From: Melieria omissa
Taxonomy: Eukaryota > Arthropoda > Insecta > Diptera > Ulidiidae
Length of the DNA: 64,000 bases
Direction: 5' to 3'
Assembly: GCA_963971225.1 (NCBI GenBank)
Contig: OZ020269.1
Span: 75,058,450-75,122,449, forward strand
Every line of letters starts with the position of its first letter. Position 1 is the stretch's first letter. The position numbers and the translations under genes are program-made. This document shows positions 13,354 through 24,660 of this stretch, one piece after another. The notes beneath the pieces are model-generated. The model made no database searches. It had not been told where the DNA came from and saw nothing but the letters and a program-made list of their open reading frames with translations.

Positions 13354-14319
13354 TAACCCTTTCCGGAGATTTGTACGATATATCGTACAATTTTTTTAAA
13401 GATATTTTATTTGACAGCGAACGTATTTTTTATGAAACGGCTTTTTAACTCTTATTAAGTAGGTTGTGGTGTACCATTGTGTTTAAAAATAGAATTCATC
13501 GCAATAGCCGTGGCTACATAGTCTGAATGCGTTTTGTAAACAGCTCTTTGCAAGAATTTGGCGATGAGATGCTTCTGCGGATGAATTTTTAAAAATGTAA
13601 TACTTTTTAGTAGCAAAAAGCCAAACAATTTCAAAGTTTGAATCTCAGTTGATTTATAAAACTTATTAAATTTAAAATTATTTGCTTCTAAAGAATTCTT
13701 TCCTTTAAAAAATTGTACGATATATCGTGCAAATGACCACAAGGGTTGCAAAACTTTGTACGTATCGTATCGTACAAAGGAAGGCAAGTGATGTTTGAAT
13801 TTTTTTTTTAAGCTATGGATTTGGTAACAGAATTTTTCTGTTTGCTTGAATGCCACGCCCATCACTAAATCGTATGATTAATAAAATTCAACTGTTCGAC
13901 TATTTCTATTCAGAAATAACAATTACTGGACGATTTTGTGTTTTACTGGGCAGACGCAGTTTATGTCATGTTAGACATGAGTACTTGCCACTCCCACTAC
14001 GATAATAAGAATCGGCTATATTTGGTATCTTTCTACAAAGCTATATGGTGTTTAGTTGATTCTGTGTCTTATTGAGGGGAAAAGGGCTTTGCAATAACAA
14101 TAACGGTTTTATAAGGCCTGATAAATGTGACTCAATTATTTATATATATAATTTATATAGGTTTCGATCAAAATGAAATCAGGTTTTGATTTTTTGTTGT
14201 TATAATTTATGTTTTATTATCAAAAAAACCAATGAATTATTCATAAAACTTAAAAAGAACGAAACAAAAGTTTAATGCATTTTTACTCCTTTGCGGACCA
14301 TTGTACGATATATCGTACA
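13354..14319. repeat. Palindrome cluster TGTACGATATATCGTACA (copy B)
   Basis: Four copies of an 18-bp palindrome, perfect or nearly so, at 13372-13389, 13714-13731 (one mismatch), 13758-13777 (variant) and 14302-14319. Most sit beside a CCTTT-CGGA-type flank (for example CCCTTTCCGGAGATT at 13357 and CTCCTTTGCGGACCA at 14287), giving a composite motif of about 33 bp in both orientations. The same cluster occurs in copy C. Function unknown; it may be remnants of nested TTAA elements or protein-binding sites. Confidence 0.75.
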
Positions 14320-15226
14320 CATTTGATTGAGCTGTAATTACCAACCTAAATTATATTTGTGATATTTTATTGTATTTTATTGCTAAAATGTTCAATGAGA
14401 GTCAATAGCTTGAAAGAAAAATTTTTATTTCAAGAATCGAATATTCAGAGCTTCCGGTTACGGACGCGACAAATTTTAAACACCCATAAAATTTTATTCC
14501 GATTTTTCCGGGCACCAATTATTATATTTTCCTAACGAGAAGAATGTACCTACTTAAAAACTGACAGCTACTTTCATTTGAAAAGTTTGTCCACTAATGA
14601 CAACAATAAATAATGTTTTTTGAACACGGACGCTACATTAGGAGGCAGGAAGAAGCAAACTCAAAAAACTTCCGTTCTTCGAACTCCACTTTCTCTCGCT
14701 TTCTCTAATACATAAGATTGTTGTTAGTAGAAAACTTTTATATTACAAGAAAAATATAATATTACTTGAATAAGCTAAGAACACAAAGAAAAAAAGTGCA
14801 TATAATTCGTCAAAAGGCTCAGCATTTTTTTTTTTTTACAGTAGTATATTTCGGCCAAAAACTTTAAAAAATTAAAAACTCTTTTACATTAATCAAATAT
14901 AGATCTTTAAGCTTTATTATTGGATAATAAAACGTTTTTCTGAGCAGTTTGAATTTTTCACTCCTGGTGGACCTTTTTTTGGAGATGCCCATATGGGCCA
15001 ATAATTAATTTTCATTACAATGACAGTTCAAAGAGTCAAAATAAATCAACAAATTTGGTCTAAAACGCTTTTCTTGTAGAAATAGTTTGTTTGTGTCGCA
15101 ATTTTGGTGTGTTCAACCTTTATTTATAATTCGATCTTTTTAACTTATTTATTTATTATTATTATTATTATTGATGGGGATATTGCACTGCGACCTAGTA
15201 GATCTATTGTGCCCCCTTCTTGGACC

Positions 15227-15652
15227 TCAAAGACTATCAGTGAGTCCAGTATCCAAGAGAAATATTAGTATGTTTCCTAAACCTCTGGATACCCAGTCCG
15301 CATCCGATATGAGGTGATCCCCCAGGTGCTTCTTTATCTTAAGCATGAGTACAGGGCATTCTCCTAGTATATGTATCGCAGTCTCGTTTTCCTGCAAGCA
15401 GAACCTGCAATACCCGTTTTCACGGATTCCTAGTTTAGTTAGATGATAGTTCAATCTACAATGCCCTGTAAGCATTCCCGTGATAATCCTAAGATTATTT
15501 TTTGATAAAGTCATACAGTCCTCGAATCGTTTCCTATTATAGGATCCGATAACCAGCTTCGAATGCTCTAGACCTGGTTGATTTTCCCAGTATTGATTCC
15601 TTCTGGTTATCTCGTCCTTTCTCAGTAAGATGGAGGAGGCTCCTTTTCCCAA
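15227..15652 (-). pseudogene. LOA-like ORF2, C-terminal Cys/His segment
   Basis: End of ORF2 after the last frameshift. It contains the conserved tail of RNase H-bearing non-LTR elements: RIITGMLTGHCRLNYHLTKL, then a zinc-finger-like CRFC followed by H and C (AIHILGEC). The stop is followed by about 60 bp of 3' UTR and the AATAAT tail. Confidence 0.8.
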
Positions 15653-16356
15653 CCCACAAAAAGGTTCCGGGCCGACGAAGGGTGTGGAAGCCCCCCTTCT
15701 TGCCAGCTCGTGAGCCCGTTCGTTCCCTTCAATGCCGGTGTGGCCCGGAACCCAAAGTACCCAACCTTATTGTAACGGCCAAGTTCATTCAGCTTCTCAA
15801 GGCACTCCAATACCAGTTTCGAGGATACCTGATAGGATCTAAGAGCCTTGATAGCCGCTTGGCTGTCAGAAAGGATGGCAATCTTCCGGTTCCGGTAGTT
15901 CTTCACCAGATTGAAGTGAGCACACCTTTCAATGGCGTATATTTCCGCCTGGAAGATAGTGGTGTGCTTTCCCATCGGATCCGAGTATCTTATCCTCGGC
16001 CCATATACTCCTATCCCGGTGCCTTCCTCCGTTAAGGAGCCATCTGTGTACCAGGATATCATGTGCTTGTCTATCGAATATGTCTCCGATATACCTACCC
16101 ATCTCTTTTTGTTACTAAGTTCAGTTTTGAACCGTTTGACAAAGCTGAACTTCGGTGAGATTGTGTCCCTCGGTATTGCGATTTCGGGGTGCTGATGCGT
16201 GAGAGTATCAATCCTCTTACGACTCAGGAATCCCTCCGCCCCGATATTAACACCAGTCATCCGTAGGAGAGCCCTCTTCGCCTGGGTCTGTATGTGTAAG
16301 TGAAGAGGTGTGAGTTCAAGAAGAACCTCCAAGGATGCTGTTGGACACGTTCTCAT
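15622..16356 (-). pseudogene. LOA-like ORF2, RNase H domain
   Basis: Continues ORF2 after a frameshift near 16360. An RT tail (ASLEVLLELTPLHLHIQ) leads into an RNase H fold: WYTDGSLTEEGTGIGVYG (first Asp), IFQAEIYAIERCAHF (Glu) and IAILSDSQAAIKAL (second Asp). The C-terminal His region is lost where the frame shifts near 15640. The domain supports assignment to an RNase H-bearing clade. Confidence 0.85.
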
Positions 16357-16364
16357 AGCCCCTG

Positions 16365-18209
16365 TTATGCAAACGCATGCCAGTCTTTGTAGCTTACTAA
16401 GCGCCTTGATAGTGGTCGACTGGCTGGTCTTACTTGCCCAGACAGCCGAACCATACGTTCAACGTTTACAATCGCCGTGTAGATCCATCTCAGTATAGTC
16501 GGAGTGCAGCCCCAACTTTTACCTGCTATGGACCTACAGGTCATGAAAGCCCTAGTCGCCTTCCTTATCGTTGCCTCTAAGTGTCCTTTCCAGAGAAGTT
16601 TCTGATCTAGTATAACACCTAGATATTTCACCTCCTTCTGGAATTCTATCTCTACCCCATCCAGACGTATGGGTCTAAGAGCATCAAGTTTGTATTTTCT
16701 TGTGAAGGGTACAACGGTGGTCTTCGCCGGATTTATATTCAGCCCCACCTTTGTGCACCATTTCTTGGTTAACCTTAGTCCCAAGGTTATCCTTTCCCGC
16801 AGGGTACCTTCAAATTTTCCCCTGCATAGGATTACTATATCGTCCGCATAACCCTGAACCGTTAGACCAGCGTTAGTTAGCTCCTGTAAAAGATCATCAA
16901 CCACGAGGCTCCACAGAAGAGGAGATAGTACCCCCCCCTGTGGACAGCCTCGGGTTGTGTTTGCTAATACTAGGCCACCCGTACTAGTCTGTATCTCCAC
17001 CGACCTAGTAGCGAGCATACTATGTATCCAGCCTCTTAGGGTGTTAGTCAAGCCCCTGCTGGTTAACGAATTGTCTATGACTTCATGAGAGGTATTGGCC
17101 CCCTCTATATCCAGGAAGGCACATAGTGCCATTTCCTTCTCTTCCAGACTTTCCTGCAACACACTTGTCAGCTGGTACAAAGCAGTCTCGGTGGACCGAC
17201 CTGCCCTATAGGCATGTTGACAAGTATGCAGAGGGTTGTCTAATAGGACTGTCGTCCTTATGTAGTTGTCCACAACTTTCTCTAGAGTCTTCAGTACAAA
17301 TGAAGTTAGGCAAATTGGCCTGAAGGATTTCGGATGAAGTGGATCCTTCTTCCCGGCCTTCGGTATAAAAACTACCTTTGCTTTCCTCCAGGCTTCTGGT
17401 ATATAGCCCAGTGCCAGACTGACTCTAGTTATTTTCAGGAAGTGGTATTTAAAGAGACCCATCCCTTTCTGTAGTAGGGCCGGAAAAATGACGCCGGGCC
17501 CAGGTGACTTCAGTGGTTTGAAGGTATTAACCGCCCACTGTATCCTTTCCTCCGTGCATATTTCCTTTGCCACTCTCCAATCTCTTTTAGAGATCCTGCA
17601 TAGCGCCTCAGCCTGTCCTCCCCCTCTCCAAGCAATGGAGCCAGGGAAGTGAGTATCTAGAAGTAGCTGAACCTTCTCTTCCTCACTCTCGTTAAATTCC
17701 CCATTGCTTTTCCTGAGATTTGTAGAGGACAGGTTGTGGCTCCTTGCCATAACCTTGAAGAGTCTGGATGCCTCACAGGTTTGTTCTATATTTTCACAGA
17801 AATTTCTGAAATGTCTTCGCTTGGATTCCCTGTTCTCCTTATTATAGAGTGTCAGAGTGCTCCTATACTCAGACCAGTTCCCGGTTCGTTTCGCCCGGTT
17901 GAATAACCTGCGAACCTTGCTTCGCAGTATACTGAGGTCCCTATTCCACCAGGGTACGTCCCTGGAGGAAGCAATCTTGCTGACCGGGCAGCTGTCCTCA
18001 TACGCATCGATGACTACCTTATTAAAGCAGTTCACCATAGTATCTAGTTCCATGGAATTCCTGATATTATCCCCCAACCCAAGGTTGGCGGAGTTAAGAC
18101 TCAGTGTTTCTTGAAACTTTTCCCAGTCTGTTCTCCTGGGATTTCTCAAAACTTTCCTAACTGAAGCAGAACCTTCAATGTCAAACCTTATTATTCTATG
18201 ATTCGACAT
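16365..18209 (-). pseudogene. LOA-like ORF2, reverse transcriptase domain
   Basis: 614-codon open stretch with a non-LTR RT: PKSFRPICLTSFVLKTLEKV (fingers), CAFLDIEGAN (first catalytic Asp region), GCPQGGVLSPLLWSLVVD, GYADDIVIL (catalytic DD) and VKYLGVILDQKLLWKGH (thumb). The upstream frame holding the endonuclease is offset by a frameshift near 18200. Near 16460 the frame is lost again, and the last ~30 codons (from VERMV) are not element protein. Confidence 0.88.
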
Positions 18210-18883
18210 TGAAGGCTTCCCAGAAACCCTCTTTTGTTTTTAACCAGTTCGGAGCTTAGAGTATTTCCTAGGGTTATGTCTAGGACCTCCTCTCTCGAGC
18301 TGGTTACAAACGTTGGTATATTTCCCACGTTAAAAATTTCTACTTTATTGCTAATAATAAATTCTAAAAGGTACTCACCCCTTTGATTCGTATCGCTGCT
18401 TCCCCAGGCCTTGCTGTGCGCATTCGCATCGCAACCCAGTATAAGTGGCAGCTTCTTCAGCTCACTGTACCTCACCAGTTTAGAGACTGCCTCTGGCAGA
18501 GCCAGGATGTCCTCTCCTGGGAAGTAACCTGTGGCCATCACTATGTCCTGAGCGGTCCCGTTTATTAATACCGGTATCTGTACCGCAACCAGGTCCCTAG
18601 AAAGGAAATCTGGAAGACATATAAAGTTCAAACCATTGGTTACTAACATGCAGGCTCTTGGGTTATTACATCTGATATCCCAAATTACCTGTAAGTTCCT
18701 TTCTGCCAAACCTTTGATTTGGCCCCTGCACACCCAGGGTTCATGGACCAGCACTACACTCAGTTTATTCCTGAGGGTTGCCCTCGCAATGACCGCAGAA
18801 GCGGCCTTTGCGTGGTGCAGATTGATCTGCGCAACTGCGGTGCTGGTCATAGCGGCCTTAGCGTTTTCCGGCGCCGCCTTCAT
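18191..18883 (-). pseudogene. LOA-like ORF2, endonuclease domain
   Basis: Apurinic-like endonuclease (EEP family) that would nick the target for target-primed reverse transcription. Visible marks are QINLHHAKAAS near the N-terminus, VLVHEPWVCRG (catalytic Glu region), GCDANAHSKAWGS (Asp/Asn motif) and REEVLDITL near the end. The frame breaks near 18200, where it should continue into the RT. It overlaps the end of ORF1, as is common for such elements. Confidence 0.8.
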
Positions 18884-20275
18884 CCTCCGTCAGACCGCTC
18901 TCCTTATCTAGGTCCGACAGGGAGACTCTATCGGAGTCTTCGTCGTCAGCGGCCATGCTAAGCATCGAGAGGTCGATCGCATCGATCCCCTCGACTTCGT
19001 GAGGTAGGAGGCTAATCTCCTCGACGCCCTCACTGCTAGCAGCCTGTTTCTCTACAAGTGTGGCCATCTCCTTTGGAATTACGGCTTCGCCTTCCGCAGG
19101 AGTATCTGGTGCCGGCGTATCAGCCACCTCCGGTTGCTCGCGGCGCTTGTGCACATGCACTGTACAGTGCCAAACCTGTACCGCAGGACACACTTGCACT
19201 TCTTAATGGCCTCTATCGATCGGTCGTCGACCCCGATCGTCAGGACCTTGCCATTCTTCTCGTCCCATGAACAGAAGATTCTCCACAGATTAGTGTGCAG
19301 CCCCTCGTTTTGTGCGATGAGCAAATCGAAGAGCTGTTTATTGTCCTTCCCTGCAGCCTTCGGGAGGTAAACAGTCAGCAGATGTACGCCGGGTATGAGG
19401 TCCCCGTCGAACGTTGCCAGCTTTACCCCCTTCCAGCCAGGTAGAGTGGGGACTAGGCCCTTGAGCTATTCTGCTGTGTCGGCACTTGCACAGTCAACCA
19501 GTATGAGTCCTGGTCGAAAGTGTATGCCATCGAACTGGAGTTTAGCCCTCCAGCCATTACACATTTCTGCCACAAGTGCATCTTCAATCTGACCCTGTTC
19601 CTCTCTGGAGAGTATGTTTACAGGGAAAGATGCCGGGAGTATTGCCACTCTAACACCCTTGGCGGCACCCGCATAGGTGACTCCTGGCCTCCTGACTCCC
19701 GCCTTCTGTTTTGGTACAGTCCGAGTTGGCACCTCAGTCTTTGTCTTCTTGGCCGCATTGCCCTCCTGAGGGCTGATCTTGTCCGCGCCCCTCTTCTTCG
19801 CGTCAAGCGAGGTAGGTTTTGCGCGGTCCAAGACCTTTTGTTTGGCCTGGTCTGGCGTTAAGCCCTCCTTGAGATAGCGTAAGTACCATTTGGCACCTGC
19901 GCCACTCAGCCCAGTCTCTTTCCTGGTCTCTGCAAGCTTGCCCGGCTTGAGAGTTTGTCCGGATGTCAGGCCAGTACTCGTCGAGGGTTGTGGTATCGCG
20001 TCCTTGGGCGCCGCAGCACCCGCAGACCCCACTACCGCCCGACTTTCCTTCCGTTTGTCCTGCGTCCCGGTCCTTTCTGGCTTTGGCCCAAATTTACCTA
20101 CTTTGGTGCCAAAGGTGCCAGATAGTGTACGTCTTGCCGTCTTCTTACTCCTAGTAGTAGAAACCTGGGCGTCAGTGTCCTGGATATGCTCCACCTGACG
20201 CGCCAGATGTGTTGCGATATAAGAACCCGCTGCTGAGATTAAATTTCTCAAATTCGTCTCCATATTTGTTCCCAC
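18858..20275 (-). pseudogene. LOA-like ORF1 (gag-like), frameshifted
   Basis: First ORF of the LOA-like element, probably the nucleic-acid-binding protein of its RNP. The long piece 20275-19466 (269 codons) starts MGTNMETNL, is Lys/Arg/Pro/Ala-rich in the middle, and ends in a compact region (VAILPASFPVNILSREEQ then LQFDGIHFRPGLILVD). That region resembles a domain seen in insect LOA ORF1 proteins (DUF4780-like, from memory). Continuation pieces at 19324-19079 (CSWDEKNGKVLTIGVDDRSI) and 19199-18858 (acidic tail) are in other frames, so at least two frameshifts are present. No CCHC knuckles are seen. Confidence 0.65.
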
Positions 20276-20650
20276 GAGTGTGGGGGTCTGGAGGTCCGCC
20301 GTGCCATAGCCCCCAATAGCACGGTAAGCCGAGAGGCTCCGTTAGAATACAGCCGGTATTACCCCTTGGCTGCAAACCAGTCCAATAGGCACGGGTCGCG
20401 TGACTCCTTGGATTAGGGGGGGGGGGATGAGGGTAGATTGAAATAAAGAGGTGGGAGAGTGGAATTTAAGGGAATCGACTAGTTAGCCAGCCACTACGGG
20501 CAGAGACAGGACCCTGCCCGCAGTGGCTGTTACCGGTGACCACCACGAGAAGGTCTAGTTTAGTTTCCGCTCTAGTCCTTCTCGCCCACCAACCGGTATA
20601 AGGACCCGGCGGATGGACGACAAGAGCAGGCGGCAGACCACCGCCTTAGA

Positions 20651-21368
20651 ACTATTATTTTTTTGCACCAAGATTAATGAAATGCATTTGATTGTGCTGG
20701 CTAGAGGTACCTTGCGCCATGGTACAATAACAAGGTATGCCAAGTAGACAAATCTCCCTCTTTTTTCGTTTGTTTACATTTGGAAATGCTGTCAAACAGA
20801 GATACTGGAGTTGCGTGTACGCTAGAAATTTAGTACCTTTTTCCATGCATACCATACCTTTTGGAAATGTTCATGCTAAACAAACAAGAAATATGCACTA
20901 GCTGCCTTAGAGTGAAAAGGTGCTAAATCCACTTTTTCAAATTTTACAGGAAAGACAAAAAACGAAGTAAAAATAATTTATATTTATGTTTATTCTTTGG
21001 ACTTTCTTTGCTCTGGACTTTGTGCACTTTTCCACGAAGCAAGAATTTTTCTTTTTCTCTCTTTTCATGCATGTTCCGCCGACTTATGACGACATTTTAT
21101 GCCGTTATTTTTAATTTGTGCAAAGAGATTTGCGTACCTGAAAATGTAAAAAGCTTGTTTTTCAAATGCAGAATTTTTTTCAGAATCAAATTTTTAAACA
21201 AACTCAAAGAAAATGAACTTAAAGTTTTTTTGTCTATTGTAAAAACTGCATGCTTTTGGTTGTTTTGGTCACTCAATAATTTTTTGTGCAAATTTCTCAC
21301 AGCAACACCAGCCAGCGCAATGATCGTCGTTTCAACAACGCCATTGTTTGTTGTTGTTGTAGTTTTTA
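20651..21368. other. Unassigned spacer
   Basis: About 0.7 kb between the LOA-like 5' end and the errantivirus TSD. Short open stretches on both strands look random and AT-biased. No motif, TIR or RNA gene is recognised. Confidence 0.5.
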
Positions 21369-21372
21369 TGTG

Positions 21373-21826
21373 AGTTAAGATATTCCTGACCAGAATATCT
21401 AAAAAAAAACTTTATTTTTCACTCCGGACTATGTCCGTATCTTTATTGAGTCGCCGCTCGGCTAAGACTAAATTTCAAACTTAAACTAGTTCTCCATTAC
21501 AACTACGCTAAGTCGCCGCGGTGCTGGTGGCACGATCTGCTTCTGCGTATTTGGCTGCTGACTCTACTGTTCAATTGGGTCGGATGCCGCCGGTCAGTGG
21601 CTCGCGGCGGTAGACGGTGCGTCAGCATAATTTGTTGATCGACTGTGATCGAATCGGGTCACCTGCCGGATGTCGCTCGGTCGATGGCTCTGTGTGGTGG
21701 GTGGTGTGTCAGCATTTACAGTGGTGTCGCTCGGTCGATGGCTCTGGGTGGTGGGTGGTGTGTCAGCATAGTTTGGTGACACGAGGCTTGTGTCAGCAAA
21801 CGTTGTCAGCGTAGCCTGTGCTAACT
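21373..21826 (-). repeat. 3' LTR of errantivirus
   Basis: 454-bp LTR (AGTTA...TAACT in window orientation). It is 55 bp longer than the other LTR because of an internal tandem duplication of the GTGTCAGCA/TCGCTCGGTCGATGGCTC unit around 21690-21765. Apart from this the LTRs are nearly identical, so the insertion looks fairly young. Confidence 0.95.
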
Positions 21827-21837
21827 CTTCCCCTCTT
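21827..21837 (-). promoter_or_regulatory. Polypurine tract
   Basis: On the minus strand AAGAGGGGAAG lies immediately upstream of the 3' LTR. This is the expected primer for plus-strand DNA synthesis. Confidence 0.85.
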
Positions 21838-21862
21838 AAGTCGATTGTCCCCAATCGGAATG

Positions 21863-23428
21863 TTATGAACTTGGTGACACAATTTCTAAGTATGGACCTT
21901 TTGGTGCGATGCCTCCAGTGTCGCATTGTTGTTTTTGGGCGATGTACAATTTTTGCTTATTTCTTATAACAAGAGTGAATATTAGAATTATGATTATTAT
22001 GATAGAGATTATTGCTACATCTGTACTTAAGCTAATTACATGCGTATTGCCATTTTTATTAATAAGTAATTTAATTTTGTCTTCGTGCTGTAATTGTTTT
22101 ATATGGAGGGTTCCAAGCTTTAGATTAACATTTGTAGTGTTTGTGTTTTCTTTAACTTTAATAATTAAATTTGGTAGAACAAATGTATCGTATATTCTAA
22201 TATTAACATTAGTGTAGGTTTTATTTGACACCGTTATTTTACAGTTTTCGAATTTTATTAAAAAGTTTCCTTGCAATCGTATTTCCATTTTATTACAATT
22301 GTGATTTATTTTTGAATAGAAATTTTTGAATATAAGAGTTCCTGGTAATATTTCTGTGATCTCTTCTTGATGTGAGTTTTGCATATTACATTGTGTTTCT
22401 TCGAAATTCAGAATGTTTTGAAGGCAATCATCTTTTATCTTAATTAAATTTTTTTCTAAGTTATCTTTAACATATATTTTGTATATATTGTTATTACTAT
22501 CGACTAATATTTCATACTGTTTTAAGACTACTGATCTATTCATGGCATTTGGGAGGGGTTCAAATTTTATTTTGGAGAGGACATTGGTGGAGAATTAGGG
22601 AATAAGTAGGGTTATAATTATGTTGTTGTCTTGGAAGAGGACTGCGGTTTTCATATTACTGTAGCTGTCAAGGTCAGTAATTAGGTCGAGTTCTGTTTTT
22701 GAAAGTAAGTCGGCCGGTATTATGCCCATTTTACTAGAGAATATTATTTGTCCTATGTCGTCTATGTGATTGCGTAGTAAGGATATGTCGTTATTTATTC
22801 TGTACGTGTTTTCAATAAATTGAAATTCGTCTTCTAAAGTTTTGATTCTATTCTGTGTTACTTCTTTAAATGTTTTTATATAATTACCAATGGACATTTG
22901 TTGTTTGTTTATATGGTTCGTAATGTTGTTGATTTGTTCAGACATAAAGTTGTTAATAAATGTTAGATTGTTTATGTAATTGGTGGTAATTTTTTCGTTT
23001 TCGTATAGTGAGGCTAATTTTTTACTAATTTCCTGCTCATCGTCACTGTCCATGGAACCCGCTATGTATTTGAGGCTTTTTCCTACAATATTAAAGGGGC
23101 CTCGCCTTGTTTTAAAATGTGGGTGTAAATTGCTTATTTTGGCCTGCAGCAAGATACAGTTTTTGTTTATTGTATCTAGTAGTTGACTGTCTTCGAAAGT
23201 TGCTGTTTTCAATGTATTAATATTATTAGAAATTAGGGATGTTGTTTCTTCGAATATTGTTAAGTTGATGAGGTGAAGAATTTTGTTGTAGCGACTGATT
23301 GTTTTCAGCTCCCCTGTCTTGATGGGTATATATCCGTTGTTATTAGTTAGGTCTTGTATGTCGATTTGTTGCGCTGTTCCTGTAAGAACCAGCATCAGTA
23401 TTACTGCACAGGTTTCTGTAGTTCCCAT
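21863..23428 (-). pseudogene. env: Errantivirus env-like glycoprotein, one in-frame stop
   Basis: Envelope-like gene of 522 codons, interrupted by a single in-frame TAA at 22595-22597; the frame is open on both sides. The start at 23428 is followed by a hydrophobic signal peptide (ILMLVLTGTAQQ). A basic site KTRRG precedes the conserved block GPFNIVGKSLKYIAGSMD, the expected SU/TM junction of insect errantivirus envelopes. Asn-rich stretches follow. Near the C-terminus a strong membrane segment (IISIIIIIILIFTLVI) is followed by a short basic tail. Its protein would mediate membrane insertion or fusion; here it is truncated. Confidence 0.85.
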
Positions 23429-23461
23429 AGTTCATCGCTGTTTCTGAAAGGTAATTTTTCC

Positions 23462-24659
23462 TTAATCTTGCTTTATATTATTTTTGTGAATTAACTGTGT
23501 TTTAACTGTTGTATTGTAATTTTCAGCCACAATCTCTTTCTTGTATCTTGGTGATAATTTATTTCCTAGTCTCCGGTTTACTTTTACGAAAATTTCATCC
23601 CCTTCAGCATATATTCTGGGTACGGTGCGATTTTTGTTGTGGTATGAAAGGTCCGCGTTTTGTTTTTCTAGTAGTTTTTGAACTGTTTCCTGTCTGTCTT
23701 TGTCTAATAACGCAGGGTCGCTACTTACTCTCCTACCAAAAAATGTTTCTACCGGTTTTTTGTTTGTAGTGGAATGAATGGAGTAATTATATTCTTTTAC
23801 CGATTTATCTAGTAGTTCATGGAATGATCGGTGTGTTCTTTCATTTTGGAGACAACGCATTATTTCTTGCAAAGTAGAGTGGAAGCGCTCCACTTGTCCA
23901 TTCGAGCAACTCGTATAAGGGGCCGTTCGGAATATGTTGATGCCGAATTCGTTTTCGACCATAAAGTTTATCGACTCCGAGTTGAATGACTTTTCATTGT
24001 CTACCACAATTGTTTCAGGCACGAGGGAAAATAGGATATCCCTCAAGGGTTGTCTTATATCTTCTGCTGCCCTGGATTGGATGGGTTTGGCGATTGCATA
24101 TTTTGAAAATGTATCTACGGCAGTTAGGACTAAATTTTTGCCTACTAGAAATATGTCTATGTGGACTATTTGCCCTGGGAATTGTGGGATGGGTGTGGCC
24201 TGTATTTGAGGCTTTGGAGGGTGATGGTCATACTTGTTTGTTTTGCATGTTATACATTGCTTTATACATTTTTTTTTCTTCGCCATTGAGGGGAAATAGA
24301 ATTTTTCCAGAATTTGTCTTATTTTCTTTACAGTTTCTATAGGCTCTATTGTGCGTTCTGATTATTATGTTTTCTTGTTCTTGTTCGTTAGTTATGTCTT
24401 CTACCTGCTTTTGGGTGAACCTGATACGGTATTTACTAAAGTGGTGAGGGTATATCTCCTGTATTTTTCCCATTATATGTTCTGCTGCTTTGATGCAATT
24501 TATTACTGATGGATTGAGGTATCTTTTGAGAATTGAAATTAGGGTGTGCTCTGAATATTCCTGTTCTGTTATTGTGTGACGGTGGTACGTTGGGAATACT
24601 ATTTTGAATTGGTAAGTAGAAGTAATGTCTTCATTTAGAAATATGTGGTTTTTAAACAC
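23462..24659 (-). pseudogene. Errantivirus pol: integrase (frameshifted)
   Basis: Integrase region in two overlapping pieces (24659-24228, 24286-23462) joined by a frameshift near 24280, inside the N-terminal zinc domain. The His pair is in RTHNRAYRN and the Cys pair in CIKQCITC. The core has the retroviral D-D-E set: HIDIFLVGKN, VVDNEKSFNSE and NGQVERFHSTLQE. A C-terminal segment with FVKVNRRLGNKLSPRY follows. It would insert the cDNA into the genome. Confidence 0.88.
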
Positions 24660-24660
24660 A

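Larger units (their letters stand above)
12021..14995 (-). mobile_element. CATATGGGC element, copy B (inverted)
   Basis: Full-length copy in reverse orientation. The left-end TIR is at 14981-14995 (GGAGATGCCCATATG). The right end at 12021 keeps CATCTCCCAGTGG but its outer CATATGGG is damaged. The centre near 13290-13320 is a short AATTA/AATTAA tract, the counterpart of the satellite next to copy A. The 12-mer (as its inverse) occurs at 12035, 12803, 12993 and 14460, with variants near 12979 and 14624. There is no coding capacity. A Harbinger-type MITE is inserted at 12111-12704; removing it plus one TTA restores alignment with copy C. Clear outer TSDs are not seen. Confidence 0.85.
15156..20650 (-). 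mobile_element. LOA-like non-LTR retrotransposon 1
   Basis: Minus-strand non-LTR element with all modules in order: ORF1 (20275-18858), apurinic-type endonuclease, reverse transcriptase, RNase H and a C-terminal Cys/His segment. RNase H after the RT, plus the RT style, points to the LOA/I-like group; LOA is my inference. The 3' end is a short AATAAT tail in the T-rich run at 15150-15172. The 5' end is near 20640 and preceded by a GC-rich leader of about 370 bp. Several frameshifts break ORF2, so the copy is dead although close to full length. I could not define a TSD. Confidence 0.85.

Noticed and set aside
9666..15000. CRISPR-like array from repeated TGTCGCGTCCGT
   Set aside because: Spacing is irregular, the repeat is 12 bp and the context is an insect transposon.
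21617..21926. ORFs over the 3' LTR (repeats of ADTPPTTQSHRPSD-type)
   Set aside because: They are translations of the LTR's tandem units; the same appears at 28056-28304 in the other LTR.
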